From positions 1-64,000 of the forward strand of contig MNCI01004469.1 of assembly GCA_015680685.1 (NCBI GenBank): a DNA stretch of 64,000 bases. The letters are read 5' to 3'. The notes beneath the pieces are model-generated. The model did no database searches. It was given only the letters and a program-made list of their open reading frames with translations, and had not been told where the DNA came from. Positions 11,495-23,075 of the stretch are shown piece by piece (within the stretch, counting starts at the first letter, position 1; the number at the start of each line of letters is the position of its first letter). The stretch is from Gnetum montanum (lineage: Eukaryota > Streptophyta > Gnetopsida > Gnetales > Gnetaceae). Position numbers and translations under genes: made by a program.

Positions 11495-13980
11495 ATGTTT
11501 CTCCCACATAGAAATGATAATGCACTATATAGCGAACACATTCATTGGAGAACTAATAAGATATACGATGAAGAAGATTGGAGTGATCAACCTTATGTAG
11601 GGGTTTCTTATGATCATGACCACCCTGAAGACACCCAAAGACTACATTCACCTACGCTAGACAATCTCGAAGGAGATTATGTAGGTTCTAAACTAGGGGA
11701 GGCCTCGAGGCCTAAGACCTCCTTAAAAACTAGAAATGATGAATTAAGGGATCCTAGGGAATACTATAGAAGCCATGGAAACTCTTCTAGTTCCTCAGCT
11801 TCCTCTTTCCCTTCAACATCTAGTTGTAACGAAGATGAATGTAGGTATAGAGATAGAGCTCCATTAAAGTTTTGGACTAAAAATCAAAATTGAACCCATG
11901 GGAAAGGTCAAAGACAACCTCATCATGATCAAATGAATAGAGATAGACATTTCCCTCATGATTTTTTTGATGACGATGAACCCTTGTTGGCCACTAAGAG
12001 ACTAATGCATATCATAGAGGCAGTTAAGATATCTCACAAGCATTGAAAAAAGAGTCATTTATCCAAGTTAGCCATGAATAATTTTTCAAAATTTTTAGGA
12101 GGCTATGATTCAAATCTGCAACATCATTTACAAGCCTCCCATGATTCCTATGCTTTCTACAACATTGAAAGTCAATGAAAAAAGATTAAGCTCTTTCCTA
12201 GGACACTAATTGATAGATCCAAATTGTGGTATCAATCATTGAGACTAGGTTCAATCTGACAATGGTTAACAATATTGGAAATTTTCAACAAGAGATACCA
12301 AACTTATAAAAGAGTGTCCAATTTGAGGAGACAAATCCAAGAGTGGAAACAAGAACAACATGAACCCTTGGACATGGCCTTAGATAGATATTATGCCTTA
12401 CTGAATCGATGCCTAGGCCATGTTTTCTCTAAGGAAGAGTGACTTTACCACATCATAGATGGGCTTCATAATGAAACAAGGGAGACCCTTGGGATGTATT
12501 CCCTAGAGCAATTATATGAGCTCCAAGAGCATCAAATTAAAGATCTAATAACATGTGTGGAAAACTAAGAAGGAGAGATGTGCAAATGGGAGAATGTCAA
12601 GAAACATCAATGGGACCCAACTCTTCAATCGAAGGAGGTCCAAATTTATGGTAAGAAAAATAAAACTACTCTCCATAAGGTAATTCAACAACAAACTTTA
12701 CCGATAGAGGAGTCTATTGATGATCTAGAAGCAAAATTTAATAGGATGTCTAAATGGATAGATGAGAAAGTCGCAACTCTTATTGCAATGGTCACAGAGA
12801 ATATCATGAAACACATGCCAAGAAATCACAATAAATAGAGGATATAGAACTAAGAAACAACTAAGAAGACTTTTTGGCAAAAGGGAAACATAGCTAAAGA
12901 AAGTGAGGTTGTAGACTCAACCACAAACAAAGAAAATGGATGTGAAATTTGCATATACGATCATTTGAAGGTTCATTTCCCAATCTTGTTGCATCTAAAA
13001 GAGTATTGGGCAAGTGTCTTAAATTTGAAGTTTGTGCAAAAGCATGTGCTTGAGAGATTTCCTCTTCCATAAGGTAATTATAGACAATTCCACAACTAAT
13101 CATACCATCCTAGGGCAACTTATTAGTAGCCTCAACATAGTCATCAACTACAATGGCAACAACCATAGTCATGGGGGAAGCCACCACCAAATTAGCCATA
13201 TCCATTGAAATTGCATGAATACAATGTTCAACATCCTATTTCTCCAACTAGTTCTACATACTCTACTTCTAATCACCACTACCATTCTCCCAAGTACCAT
13301 CAATTCATGACATCCTTGAAGGATTTCCACTTCTCACCTCTTACCATCCATCCTACCCTCGATATTCTCATAATCCACCTCATTATATGCCATCACCAAG
13401 GACACAAGAATATTTTGCATCACAATATCAACAAACAAATTCCACTTGTGCTGCACATGTGCATAGACATACCAACATCAGTGAGTATCAACGACAACAT
13501 AGGAAATGTGCTTTTTGGAGGAAAGGCTATAAGCCAAATAAAACCATGCAAGGAACCACAACATCATCCAATCTAGCACAATGCGAATCTAGTGCACCAC
13601 CTTTCTTTTCATCATCATTGTCCTCTAAGCCCACACAAGGGCCATCATCCATTAGTACTCCAATCCCAAATCCAACCAATGAATCTACAAGTGTGGGGAG
13701 ACAAAAAAATCCATGCATACCATATCATGATCAATGGTGTAATTATGGACCAACCATCCATAATGTTCACACACCTCATACCTTCACCCAACTCACATTT
13801 AACAACCAAGTGTGTGACCAATGATTTTTCTACCCAACCACAACACCACCAACAAATATCCAGTGGCTACGGCATGAATGGTTACCAATGTTTCATACAT
13901 GCATGGATCCTAATTATCCACTTATTATTAATCCTTGTCATGGCCAAATGTTTAGTCGTGGGGGTTACCCCCCATTCTAG
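11495..13980 (+). pseudogene. Element F gag
   Basis: Gag would form the virus-like particle and bind element RNA. The first 132 residues are open (11495-11893): MFLPHRNDN, an acidic stretch, then a Ser-rich run. After that one can follow a decayed capsid region, with SKLAMNNFSKFLGGYDSN near 12065 and NKRYQTYKR near 12290. A coiled stretch with LEAKFNRMSKWIDEK lies near 12730. A zinc-knuckle-like CEICIYDHLKVHF follows near 12940-12980, and then a Pro/Ser/Thr/His-rich region. It ends with CMDPNYPLIINPCHGQ and SRGGYPPF before TAG at 13978. Start and stop are not in the same frame, so at least one net frameshift exists. The total length nearly equals E gag. Confidence 0.75.
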
Positions 13981-15897
13981 TCTACAAGATTCTTAAGTGT
14001 TTTTCATCTTTTTGTTTTACAAATTTTTATTTTACACATTCTTTATTTTACATATTCTTGTTTTCATGTTATTAATCTTTTCTAATTTTTGTTTTATACC
14101 ATCATTAGTACATATGTTATTTCCTGAATATTTTACACCTTCTTTTATATTTTCTTTTATTTTTATGTGATTTTGTATCTTTTTCTTAAGAAGTGCCAGG
14201 TATAGTGGTAATGCTTTGATTAATGGTGGTATGTACTATTTCTAATATTTTATTATTAGTGTCTATATTCTAACTTTGAATTTTTTTATGGATGATTAGA
14301 ACATGGTTTCTTTTTCATGCAATAGGCAGTGAGTCCATGACATCCACTCATCCTCAAACTCTATGGTTTTCCTTATTTTGGAAACATGCAGTCCCTTTTT
14401 CATTAATAAAACTTAATAAATTTGTGACTTTGGTAGTTTCTAGAATTGGGAAGGATTCAAAGGTTTGAATAGGATGTGGCTTCAATGGGATTCAATATTC
14501 TTGGTGCCTTCCTATTTGCTTGGGTGCATGTATGTTTTCATGGATTTCTTACCATTCCATGTTGACCAATAAAAGGAAGTTGAATAAGTCCTTGCATGGT
14601 ATGGTTCTCATCAAAAAACAAACACAAAAGAAAAAAAACATGATGAGAATTCAAAGCACACCCCTTAGACAAAATAAATGCATGTGTCTTTGCATAGTTT
14701 GATTTCCATTTCAAAAAAAAAACACAATGGGAATTCAAAGCACACCCCTTAGACAAAATAAACAAGCTACAAGCACTGTTATGAGACTAGTCCCCTCTAA
14801 CTAAGGCCCTTCCTCACTTCCTACTGCTTCTCTAATAAAGAATGGTGGTTGTTCTATTGGAGCACTCTTGTGTCTTAGGGGAATGAAGTAGTCTTAGAAT
14901 GTTAATGTGAAGTCATTGAACATGGTTGGTTTTGGTCCAAACTAAGGATAGATCTTATCAAGTCATTTAACCACAAAATCCACAAGGGACTTCATGTGAC
15001 CTTAATTAGGAACTCCATTCCACTCACTCTCATTCATCTATGCTTTCCATGTCTCACCTCATTGTTGGTTTCATGTTCTTAATTCGATGTCTTGGTTTGA
15101 TGTGTCAGAATTCTTAGTTAGTTTCTTCTGGGTTTCTGTATTTAACATTTTGTAAGCATTAATCATCAACGGATCCCATGGACTCTTTGGTTTGAAGTTA
15201 TGCAAGGGCATGAAAGGCCTATGCCTACTTTGGGGAGGACCCACTTGCATATCTTTTGGTTGGGTTAGTTAAGTTCTTTACCCTTAGACACTCTTACAAT
15301 CAAGTATTTTTGTTTACCCCATCAATGACATCCAATTTTGCACATATTCACAACATTTTTAAGTGAACTTTCCTTTTTATTATTGTGAATTCTTACACCC
15401 TCTTCAAATATTTCCTTGTGTCAAAATTTTTCAAATTTAATGCACCGCTTATCTATTTAACCCTATTTTTCAACCTTCCTACTAACACTACTAAAGAAAT
15501 AAATCTACCACAATCACAACCTAGCTAAGTGTAACCACCAAAGAGACAAGGTCTTAATAGCTATGTGTTACACCTTACTAATCAATTCATGATTTTGTTA
15601 TGATTGCAATTGGAAGCATGGACTAGAAGTGGGACTATCTTTGCTAAGGATGATGCAGCAGCACCTTGTGACAAGAACCATTTATGATCATTGGATCTTC
15701 TATCTCTCTCTTCAGTTTCCAAGTGGTGTTGGATGTTAGTTTTTTTTCCAAGTTGTTCACTTCTCTTATCATGAACACCCAATTTTGTGAAACTTGTAAC
15801 TCTGTACACTTGGGAACTTAGTATTTTTCTATTCCACCTGACTTAGTTTGTATGTCAGTCAATAATCCCATACCTACCTAATATTTTGTAAGAAACC
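13981..15897 (+). other. Element F 3' untranslated region
   Basis: Long non-coding region rich in T and A. It contains a local duplication in which GAATTCAAAGCACACCCC appears near 14648 and again near 14731. The conserved block TTTGGGGAGGACCCACTT lies near 15240 and is shared with E, A, B and H. The family block CAATAATCCCATACC lies at about 15860. No ORF of note. Confidence 0.65.
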
Positions 15898-17573
15898 ACT
15901 AGCCTTCCAAAGGATAGGCAATAGGAACAAACAAACCTATGCCATGGACTAGCTGTAGGGATGAATACACCAATGCTCTTCCACTCCTAGGATGAGGCTT
16001 GAGACAGGAGTCTCATCAATGCATCATAATGGAATCACTCCATACTACCTCCAGAGTGCCTCATCATCAACCAATCTACACACCCATATTAGCACCACCC
16101 ACCAACAACCCTCACAAGTGTCATCACAAAGATATCTACAAATCTTGGCAAGCTTAATCCAAAACATGTCATAAGCATAACACCTCCAAAAAAACATAAC
16201 ATAACCACATATATTCACACCTAATAGTCACATTTATTCTATGAAAACAATAACATGACTTGAGAAATAAAATTCTATGGCACAACCATATTTTTGGAAC
16301 TACATGTAAAATCCACAAAAATAACTACTTTAATAACCTCCAAAATAATATATTCCCAAAGAGAAAACCATGTCCATGATTATAAAGTACTTCCAAAGAT
16401 GATCCTAACAATACTAATTTTACCTAAATCAGACTCCTAGAAGCAAAGTTATGCACATCCAAAGTTTGATTAAGAAAATAATAATTAATAATATTTAATT
16501 ACCAGCAATGATGATTAAGACTCCCAAAAACTCCTATGCCACAATAGGCCACTAAAATATAATATTCCAATTGTACCAATCACATCAACATCACATATCA
16601 TATTCCACAAGTCCATATCATATCATACATCACATATATATATTAATAAATAATTTGTAATCAAAATTGTACAATTTTAGAAAATATGCAAAATAACATA
16701 TCCAAGCTCAATCTTTTACCTATCTATCCCACATGCCCACATCACATAATCATATACACTAATCCAAAAAAAAAATACATGGAAAAGGTTAAGACAACCC
16801 ACCAATTAAAATTGTTGTGGCAGAAAGTTCAAAATAAGCATAAAATCCTCAAAACTCCAGTAGAACTCTGTTTCACTCCAAACAAGTTCTGCATCTATGT
16901 AGATACAGCTACAGCAATCCCAACTCCAAGTTCAGAGTAGAGAAAAATCCACCCATGAAGATTGAAATTCAGAAAAAGTGAAAAAAGACAACGGCAGGAA
17001 AGAAAACTAAAGGGAAAAAAAAACATGCTCCATTTCTATTTTCTCAGAAAAATAGAAATCCAAAACCAAAATTTTATGGGTAAGCAGTGGTGTGGAAAAA
17101 ATAACATTGTATCCTATGCTTTTCATCACATTTCTTACATCACATGTATAACTCATTTGACTTTTTTTTATTTATTTTTATCATTTTTTAACAAACTTTT
17201 TTATAAGTGTATTTTCTTTTATCTTTACTTAACTAATACCCTACACTTCCAACATGCATAACAACCACACTGGGACTCTAAATTAAAATCTATTTGAACC
17301 TACGATATCATTGTCAACCACTCTACACCTTCATATGCCAAATTCACACCTAAGAATCACAAAAAATAGCTCTATAGTTCAAATGCATAAACACTAAAAT
17401 TGCATATAAAGCTTAAATGCATACCAAATAGGTTCCCTTGTACCCCAATCCAACATCCCTGCTAGTAACATCACCTGTCTAACACATCACATAGTGCTAG
17501 TGTACATAATCACAATAGTTAAGCATGTAAAGACATTATAATCATAACATAAAGATGAAAGCCTCATAACATC
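15898..17573. other. AT-rich flank; left target duplication of E
   Basis: I see only short chance ORFs and A/C-rich stretches of unknown origin. The final five bases, ACATC (17569-17573), are the left target duplication of element E and recur at 34105-34109. The same background sequence presumably continues at 34110. Confidence 0.6.
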
Positions 17574-18448
17574 TAATGAGTCATGTTTTGCAAGGCCATG
17601 ATATCAAACATCTAATATTGAGGCCATGATGTTAGGTATCCAATATTGGGGCACAACCTCCAATGTCAGGCATCCAATATCATCCCTTCAGTGCTAGCCT
17701 ATAAATACTACACTTGGGCACATAGTTGGGATATAGATTATAGATAGCTTTTTCATAGATTTTAGAGTAGTCAAAATTTTATTAATTTTCTAGTGCATGC
17801 CAATAGTGTGATGTTAAGTGATTGTATGACATCCTTATTTGAGTGTGATGTACTTAGACACATTACATGTCTAACAATAAAGATCAAGATTACTTCCATC
17901 ATTGTAACATCCACTTAGCTTTATTATTACTTTTAATTACCTTAAATTACTTAAATTTTTACTATTTTCCTTAATGTTTTTATTTATTTCTCTTTATTAT
18001 TCTTATCATTAAGTAGAATGAGTACAACTAATCATGAGTGCTTAAGTGTAATTACATGGTAACCTAGTAGTGTATCATTTGGTACGCGTAGTGACATATG
18101 CTTGGTAATCCTAGTGGTAGTTACACAAAGTCCAAGGCATGTATAGATAGTTAGGGATAAATACTCACTACACATACGCTCGTTGAGATTTTACATTTCA
18201 AAGTTAATTAGATTAAACATTTGAGTTCTTTATTATCATTAGGAGTAGCTTAGGGTCAAACAACATCAATCATCATATGCCTTAATTTGGAGTAAACCAT
18301 ACATGACAAAGCTAGCGCTAGTTCAAGTGAGAAGACAACAAACTATGATCAAGATATGAAAACTAGTCCCATCCATGGAATTCAACCAAATTTTGTATGA
18401 AGGCTTATTATTTATATGGTTGGGCATAGGGGTACCTTGCTTTCATCA
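17574..18448 (+). repeat. Element E 5' LTR
   Basis: Begins TAATGAGTCATG (a variant of TGATGAG) and ends TTTCATCA. The block 17590-17690 has GGCCATGATATC, CCAATATTGG and CATCCAATATC units. CTATAAATA is at 17699, and AATAAAGATC is near 17876. It matches the 33239-34104 LTR along its length with scattered, mostly transition differences. Confidence 0.88.
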
Positions 18449-18467
18449 TTGATGTTGTTGCCTAGGA
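18449..18467 (+). promoter_or_regulatory. Element E primer binding site
   Basis: TTGATGTTGTTGCCTAGGA sits where F and C have the tRNA-Asp-type site. It is strongly decayed: GGCGCC has become GATGTT. Confidence 0.65.
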
Positions 18468-18573
18468 TGGTGCTATTTATCTAGGTTTGTTATATTATAC
18501 AGGATCATTATAAGTGCATTAAATATTTAGCTTTCAAACAATATTAAAGCATACACATCATATACCAACAATA

Positions 18574-21063
18574 ATATCTCTTTCACAAGGCAATGATAAT
18601 GCATTATATAGTGAGAACATTCATTGGAAAAGTTACGAGATGTATGTTGAAGAAACTTGAGTGATCAACTTCATGTAGGGATTTCATATGTTCATGACCA
18701 CCATGATGACACTCAAAGAGTACATTTACCTAAGGAAAAAAACCCTATAGGAGATGAAGTAAGTCCTAGACCATGGAAGGCCTCAAGGCTTAGGAACTCC
18801 TCAAAACCTAAAAAAGATAAATCAAGGGACCATGGGGAACACCATAGAAGCCATGGAAATCCTCCTAGTTTCTCTTCTTCTGCTTCCTCTTGAACATCTA
18901 GTTCCGATGAAGATGAATGTAGGTATAGAGACCAAGCTCATCATTGGTGTCAAAATAAAATTAAAAATAGGAATTGAAACCATTGGAAAAATCAAAGACA
19001 TCAAAATGAACATAGACAACATCATCACAATCAAACGAATAGAAATTGAAATTTTCATCGCAACATGTTTGATGACGATGAACCCTTATTGGCCACTAAA
19101 AGCATGATGTTGATCATAGAGGTAGTTAAGATTCCCCACAAAAATCGTAGGGAAAGTTAATTTCCAAAGCTTAATATGAATAATATTCCTAAATTTTCAA
19201 GATGCTATGATTCTAATTCCCCAACATCATTTACACATCCTCCATGATGCCTATGCCTTATACAACATTAAAAGTTGGTGGTAAAAGCTTAAGCTCTTTC
19301 CTAGGATACTAATCAATAAAGCTAAAGTATGGTATAGATCGTTGAAACCAAATTTAATTAGATGTGGTCCACCATGCTAGAACTCTTCAACAAGAAATAC
19401 TAAACCAATGTGATGATGTCCAACCTAAGGAGAAAGATCCAAGGATGGAGCCAGAAACAATGTGAACCCTTGGATGTGGCATTTGATAGATATTATTCTC
19501 TATTGAATAGATGCTCAAACCATGGTCTCTCTGAGGAAGAGCAACTTTCCACATCCTAAATGGGACTCATAATGAAATAAGGAAGATCCTTGGGATGTAT
19601 GCTCAAGGTCAATTATATAAGTTACAAACCCATCAGATTTAAGAGCTAATCGAGAGTGTGACAAAAGAAGAAGGAGAGATATGTAAATGGAAGAATGCTA
19701 AGAAATATCACTAGGTCCCAACTCTTCAAAAGAAGAAGGTCCACATAAATGGTAAGGAAAAGGAGGTAGCTCTCAATAAGGTTATTTTGCAACAAACCTT
19801 GTCAATATAGAAGTCTATCGATGAACTTCAAGCAAAGTTTAATAGGATGTCAAAGTAAATAAATGAGAAATTTATAAATTTTGTAGAAATCATAGAGAAG
19901 GAGGTAACATAAAATGAATTAAGTGATCACAACAAAAGGAGGAAGAAGGACCAAGAAATAGCTAGGATCACTTATGGAAAAATAGGAAAAATGACTAAAG
20001 AACAAGAGGCTATAGGCTTAATCATAGATGAAGATGATAGATGTGACCTTTGCATATATGATCATCTAAAGGGCTATTTTTCAGTCATGTTTCATCTACA
20101 TGAGTATCCCCCCCCTGCATTAAATCACAAGTGCATATAGAAGCACATGCCCAAAAGCTTACCTTTTCCACAAGGTAATTATAGACAGTCCTACAACCAA
20201 TCATACTATCCTAAGGGAACTCTTGACTAGCCTAAATACTACCATCAACTGTAGTGGCAAAACCCACAGTCATGGGGAAGGCCATCATCAAACAAACCTT
20301 ACCCTCACTACTAGCCAAACTCACATGGATATTATATTCAACAACCCATTTTTTCAACTAGTTCTACATCCTCTACTTCCAATCACTACTACCACTGTCC
20401 CTAGTATCATCAACCCGTGACATCTCCAAAAGGATCACCACCTTATAGCTCTTACCTTTCATCCTATACTCAATATTCTCATACTCCACTCCAACACATG
20501 TCACCACCAACAACATATTTAGGGTTAGCACCACATCAACAAAAAAATGCCACTTGTGCTACAAATGTGCACAAACATGATAATGTTATTAGGTTCCCAC
20601 CACAATCTCAGAAACATCCTTTCTTTACGATAACTTCCATGGGTAAGCACAATACTCATGGACCTACTACATCATCCAAAGCAACACAATTACAATTTTG
20701 TGCAATTTCATCTGATCCTCCACAAAGGCCACCATCCATTGTTACTCCAACACCTAAAAAAATCAATGAATCTAGCATTGTGGAGAGAAAAATGAATCCA
20801 TGCATACAAAATCATGATCAAGGATGCAATTTTAAGTCAGACATCTACAACATTGACACAACTGATACTTTGACCCACTATATATTTAACAACCAAGTGT
20901 GTGAACATCAAATTGTCTACCCAGCCACCATTAAACCAAGAGACACCTAGTGGTTTGAAAATGAAAGGCTAACACTTTTTTACAAATGCATAGAGCCTAC
21001 CTATCCACTTATTAATTCTTACCACAGTCAAATAGTTAGTTTTGGGGAAGACACATCATCCTA
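18574..21063 (+). pseudogene. Element E gag
   Basis: The start equivalent to the ATG of F and C is ATA at 18574 (ATATCTCTTTCACAAGG). The terminal TAA at 21061 is in the same frame, giving 829 codons, so the gene has kept net frame despite many stops. The order matches F: acidic N-terminus, Ser-rich run (about 18860-18895), and a decayed capsid region. Then come a coiled segment (about 19800-19900), CDLCIYDHLKGYF near 20040-20080, and a Pro/Ser/Thr/His-rich tail (open 20417-20950). The C-terminus reads CIEPTYPLINSYHSQ, corresponding to CMDPNYPLIN in F. The UTR follows directly with no protease. Confidence 0.75.
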
Positions 21064-21644
21064 ACATTTATAATTGATGGGTGTTTTTTATCTTTTTATT
21101 TTACAATTTTTTATCCTTTTCTTATTTATTGATACAAATTTCTCCTATCCTTTTCAAATTCTTACACATTTTTTTTTTCATTTCCTTTGTTAGTAATCTC
21201 ACTTGTAAATAAAATGATCATGTAGCCCATTGAGATGAGGTTTTCTCTATGTTGTCAAGTCATGAGGGACTAATTATTTGAAAAGTGAAGCCACGTCATC
21301 CATCCATGCATTCCATTAATAAGAGGTTCTTACCATGTTCATAATGATAGTCTTTTACATCATCAAACTAAAAATAAATTTGTAATCATTGTGCCTAGAC
21401 CAAAAAGTGAACAACCAAGGGGGAATGTGAAGGGTGTGACATCAAGGGGATTTATGGATTCTCTTTGACCAGTTCTGTATGTTGTATCATGTTGCTAAAG
21501 TTGTAATTATATCCTTGTAGATCTAATAAAAAATGGAAGTAACAGTAAAATGAAAGGGCACTAAATAAATTTTTGAGGATCCCACTAGAAAGACATGTTA
21601 CCCATGCCTAAAGGTTGATGGATTTTTAGAATACTTCCATCATT

Positions 21645-21677
<33 letters not shown>

Positions 21678-22435
21678 CCATAAATAAACTCCTCCCTTGG
21701 AAAAAATGCCAAGTGATGCTACTCCTTGTAACTACATTACTATTATGGTTGTCAATTGAAGAGATGAGACAATGAGATGTCACTAGAAACATGGTATGAA
21801 CTTGGTTTGAATCTTGGAAAGAAGGGCTAAGGATTACTTAACCATTAATAATACACAAGGATTTCATTATGCCTATGGTAAGGAACTTGACATCCTAATT
21901 CTTGCAATCCCTTCACAAATCCACCTCATCTCACTATCCATATGATCATAACTTGTGCTTTTCTATAACATAGAATTATTTTCTCAAATTGATGGTTTTA
22001 ACATGTGTGTTTTATTTAATAGGTATGCATTGCATTCAACCCCTTTGGATGCCTATGAACATTTTTAGATATGGTTATACAAGGGCATTATGGCAAGAGC
22101 TTTCTTTGGGGAGGATCCACTTGTATAACTATTATGACTTGTACTTGTTTAATACAATGGTACCATTTTATTCCTTCCAATTTCATAAATGTTAACCTCA
22201 ATAAATTTTCCTTATCATATAACCAATTCGTTCTATCCCATGGATCTATTGCTCGTTTTCTTGCATCTTTCAAAGCTTTTAATGCTTACAATTTCATCTT
22301 CTAACATTTTTGGTGCCTCCATATAAATTTTCACTTACCCTAGAACTTTGGATTTGACCTAAAACCCTTCCATCTATCATAGAGCTTTATTTTCCATGCT
22401 GACTACCCTCCTAATATGCAAATTTAAGCACCCTA
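21064..22435 (+). other. Element E 3'UTR-like region with (AG)n
   Basis: Non-coding and T-rich. It has an (AG)n microsatellite at about 21648-21674. The conserved family block appears near 22070-22125 (TTTGGGGAGGATCCACTT). Short ORFs around 22000-22300 are not coding by any evidence I can see. Confidence 0.6.
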
Positions 22436-22439
22436 ATAT

Positions 22440-22525
22440 CAACTACCTGATATCAGGTGGGACTCAACATCGAGTACCCAATATTGGGTACGTGATATTG
22501 GATCCATAAAAAATATATATAGGAC
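22440..22525 (+). promoter_or_regulatory. Palindromic block with TATA-like sequence before the extra ORF
   Basis: Contains two perfect palindromes, ACCTGATATCAGGT (22445-22458) and GTACCCAATATTGGGTAC (22474-22491). A CGTGATATTGGATCC unit follows, and then AAAAATATATATAGGACCCC. The arrangement of a palindrome block followed closely by a TATA-like run is the one seen in every LTR of the window, yet there is no LTR terminus here. It lies about 550 bp before the ATG of the extra ORF, so a second promoter is plausible but unproven. Confidence 0.5.
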
Positions 22526-23075
22526 CCCTGCGGTGCCCCAAAATCCATTACCATCATTTACAGCTAGGGGAGTTTTTAAATTTTTCTCTCACAATTAAGA
22601 GCTTTGTGTAATCAAATTCCACTTGTGATATTTTGCTTCATATCGCTTCGATTTTTATGATTTTTGAACCTATTTGAACCTGGAATATTCAATTGAGTTG
22701 GGGGAGGATGCTTGCATGGAAAAATTGTGCTGATTTTTCAAATTTTGCTATCACCCAGAAGGTATTATAAGGGTAAGAAAGTTAAAGAACCTTAACTATT
22801 TTAATGAAGAATCAATCGTATGAATGCTAGAACCTTTAATTTTCTCACCCAAGGACCATAACCATCATGATAAGCCATACATAAGGAAAACAAGGCCCAT
22901 TACAAAGGGTCATGAAAGAATATTAATACTTTTTGGGCATTTTTCTAAAAAATTTTCTAACCTTATAATCATATGAGCTAAAGAACCTAATGGAACTAAG
23001 GTCATGAGTAAGGTATAAACCTATTAATGATAAATAACAATACCTTAGTAACATCAAACCCTTGATTAATTGTAG

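Larger units (their letters stand above)
10529..15897 (+). mobile_element. Element F: gag-only gypsy element, 3' end lost
   Basis: The order is 5' LTR, tRNA-Asp primer site, gag of about 828 codons, then a 1.9-kb 3' untranslated region. No protease, RT, RNase H or integrase sequence appears. Similarity to the 3' ends of its relatives stops near 15897, just after the conserved CAATAATCCCATACC block and before the expected polypurine tract and 3' LTR. A target duplication therefore cannot be tested. The same gag-then-UTR layout recurs in E and H, so absence of pol is probably ancestral rather than a local deletion. Confidence 0.8.

Noticed and set aside
21989-22304. Overlapping ORFs of about 70 residues in the UTR of E
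   Set aside because: They overlap a block conserved as DNA in all frames and both element types. No protein similarity between copies.
22440-22500. Palindromic units as a CRISPR-like array
   Set aside because: No spacer regularity and a eukaryotic context; the same blocks lie at a fixed place in LTRs.
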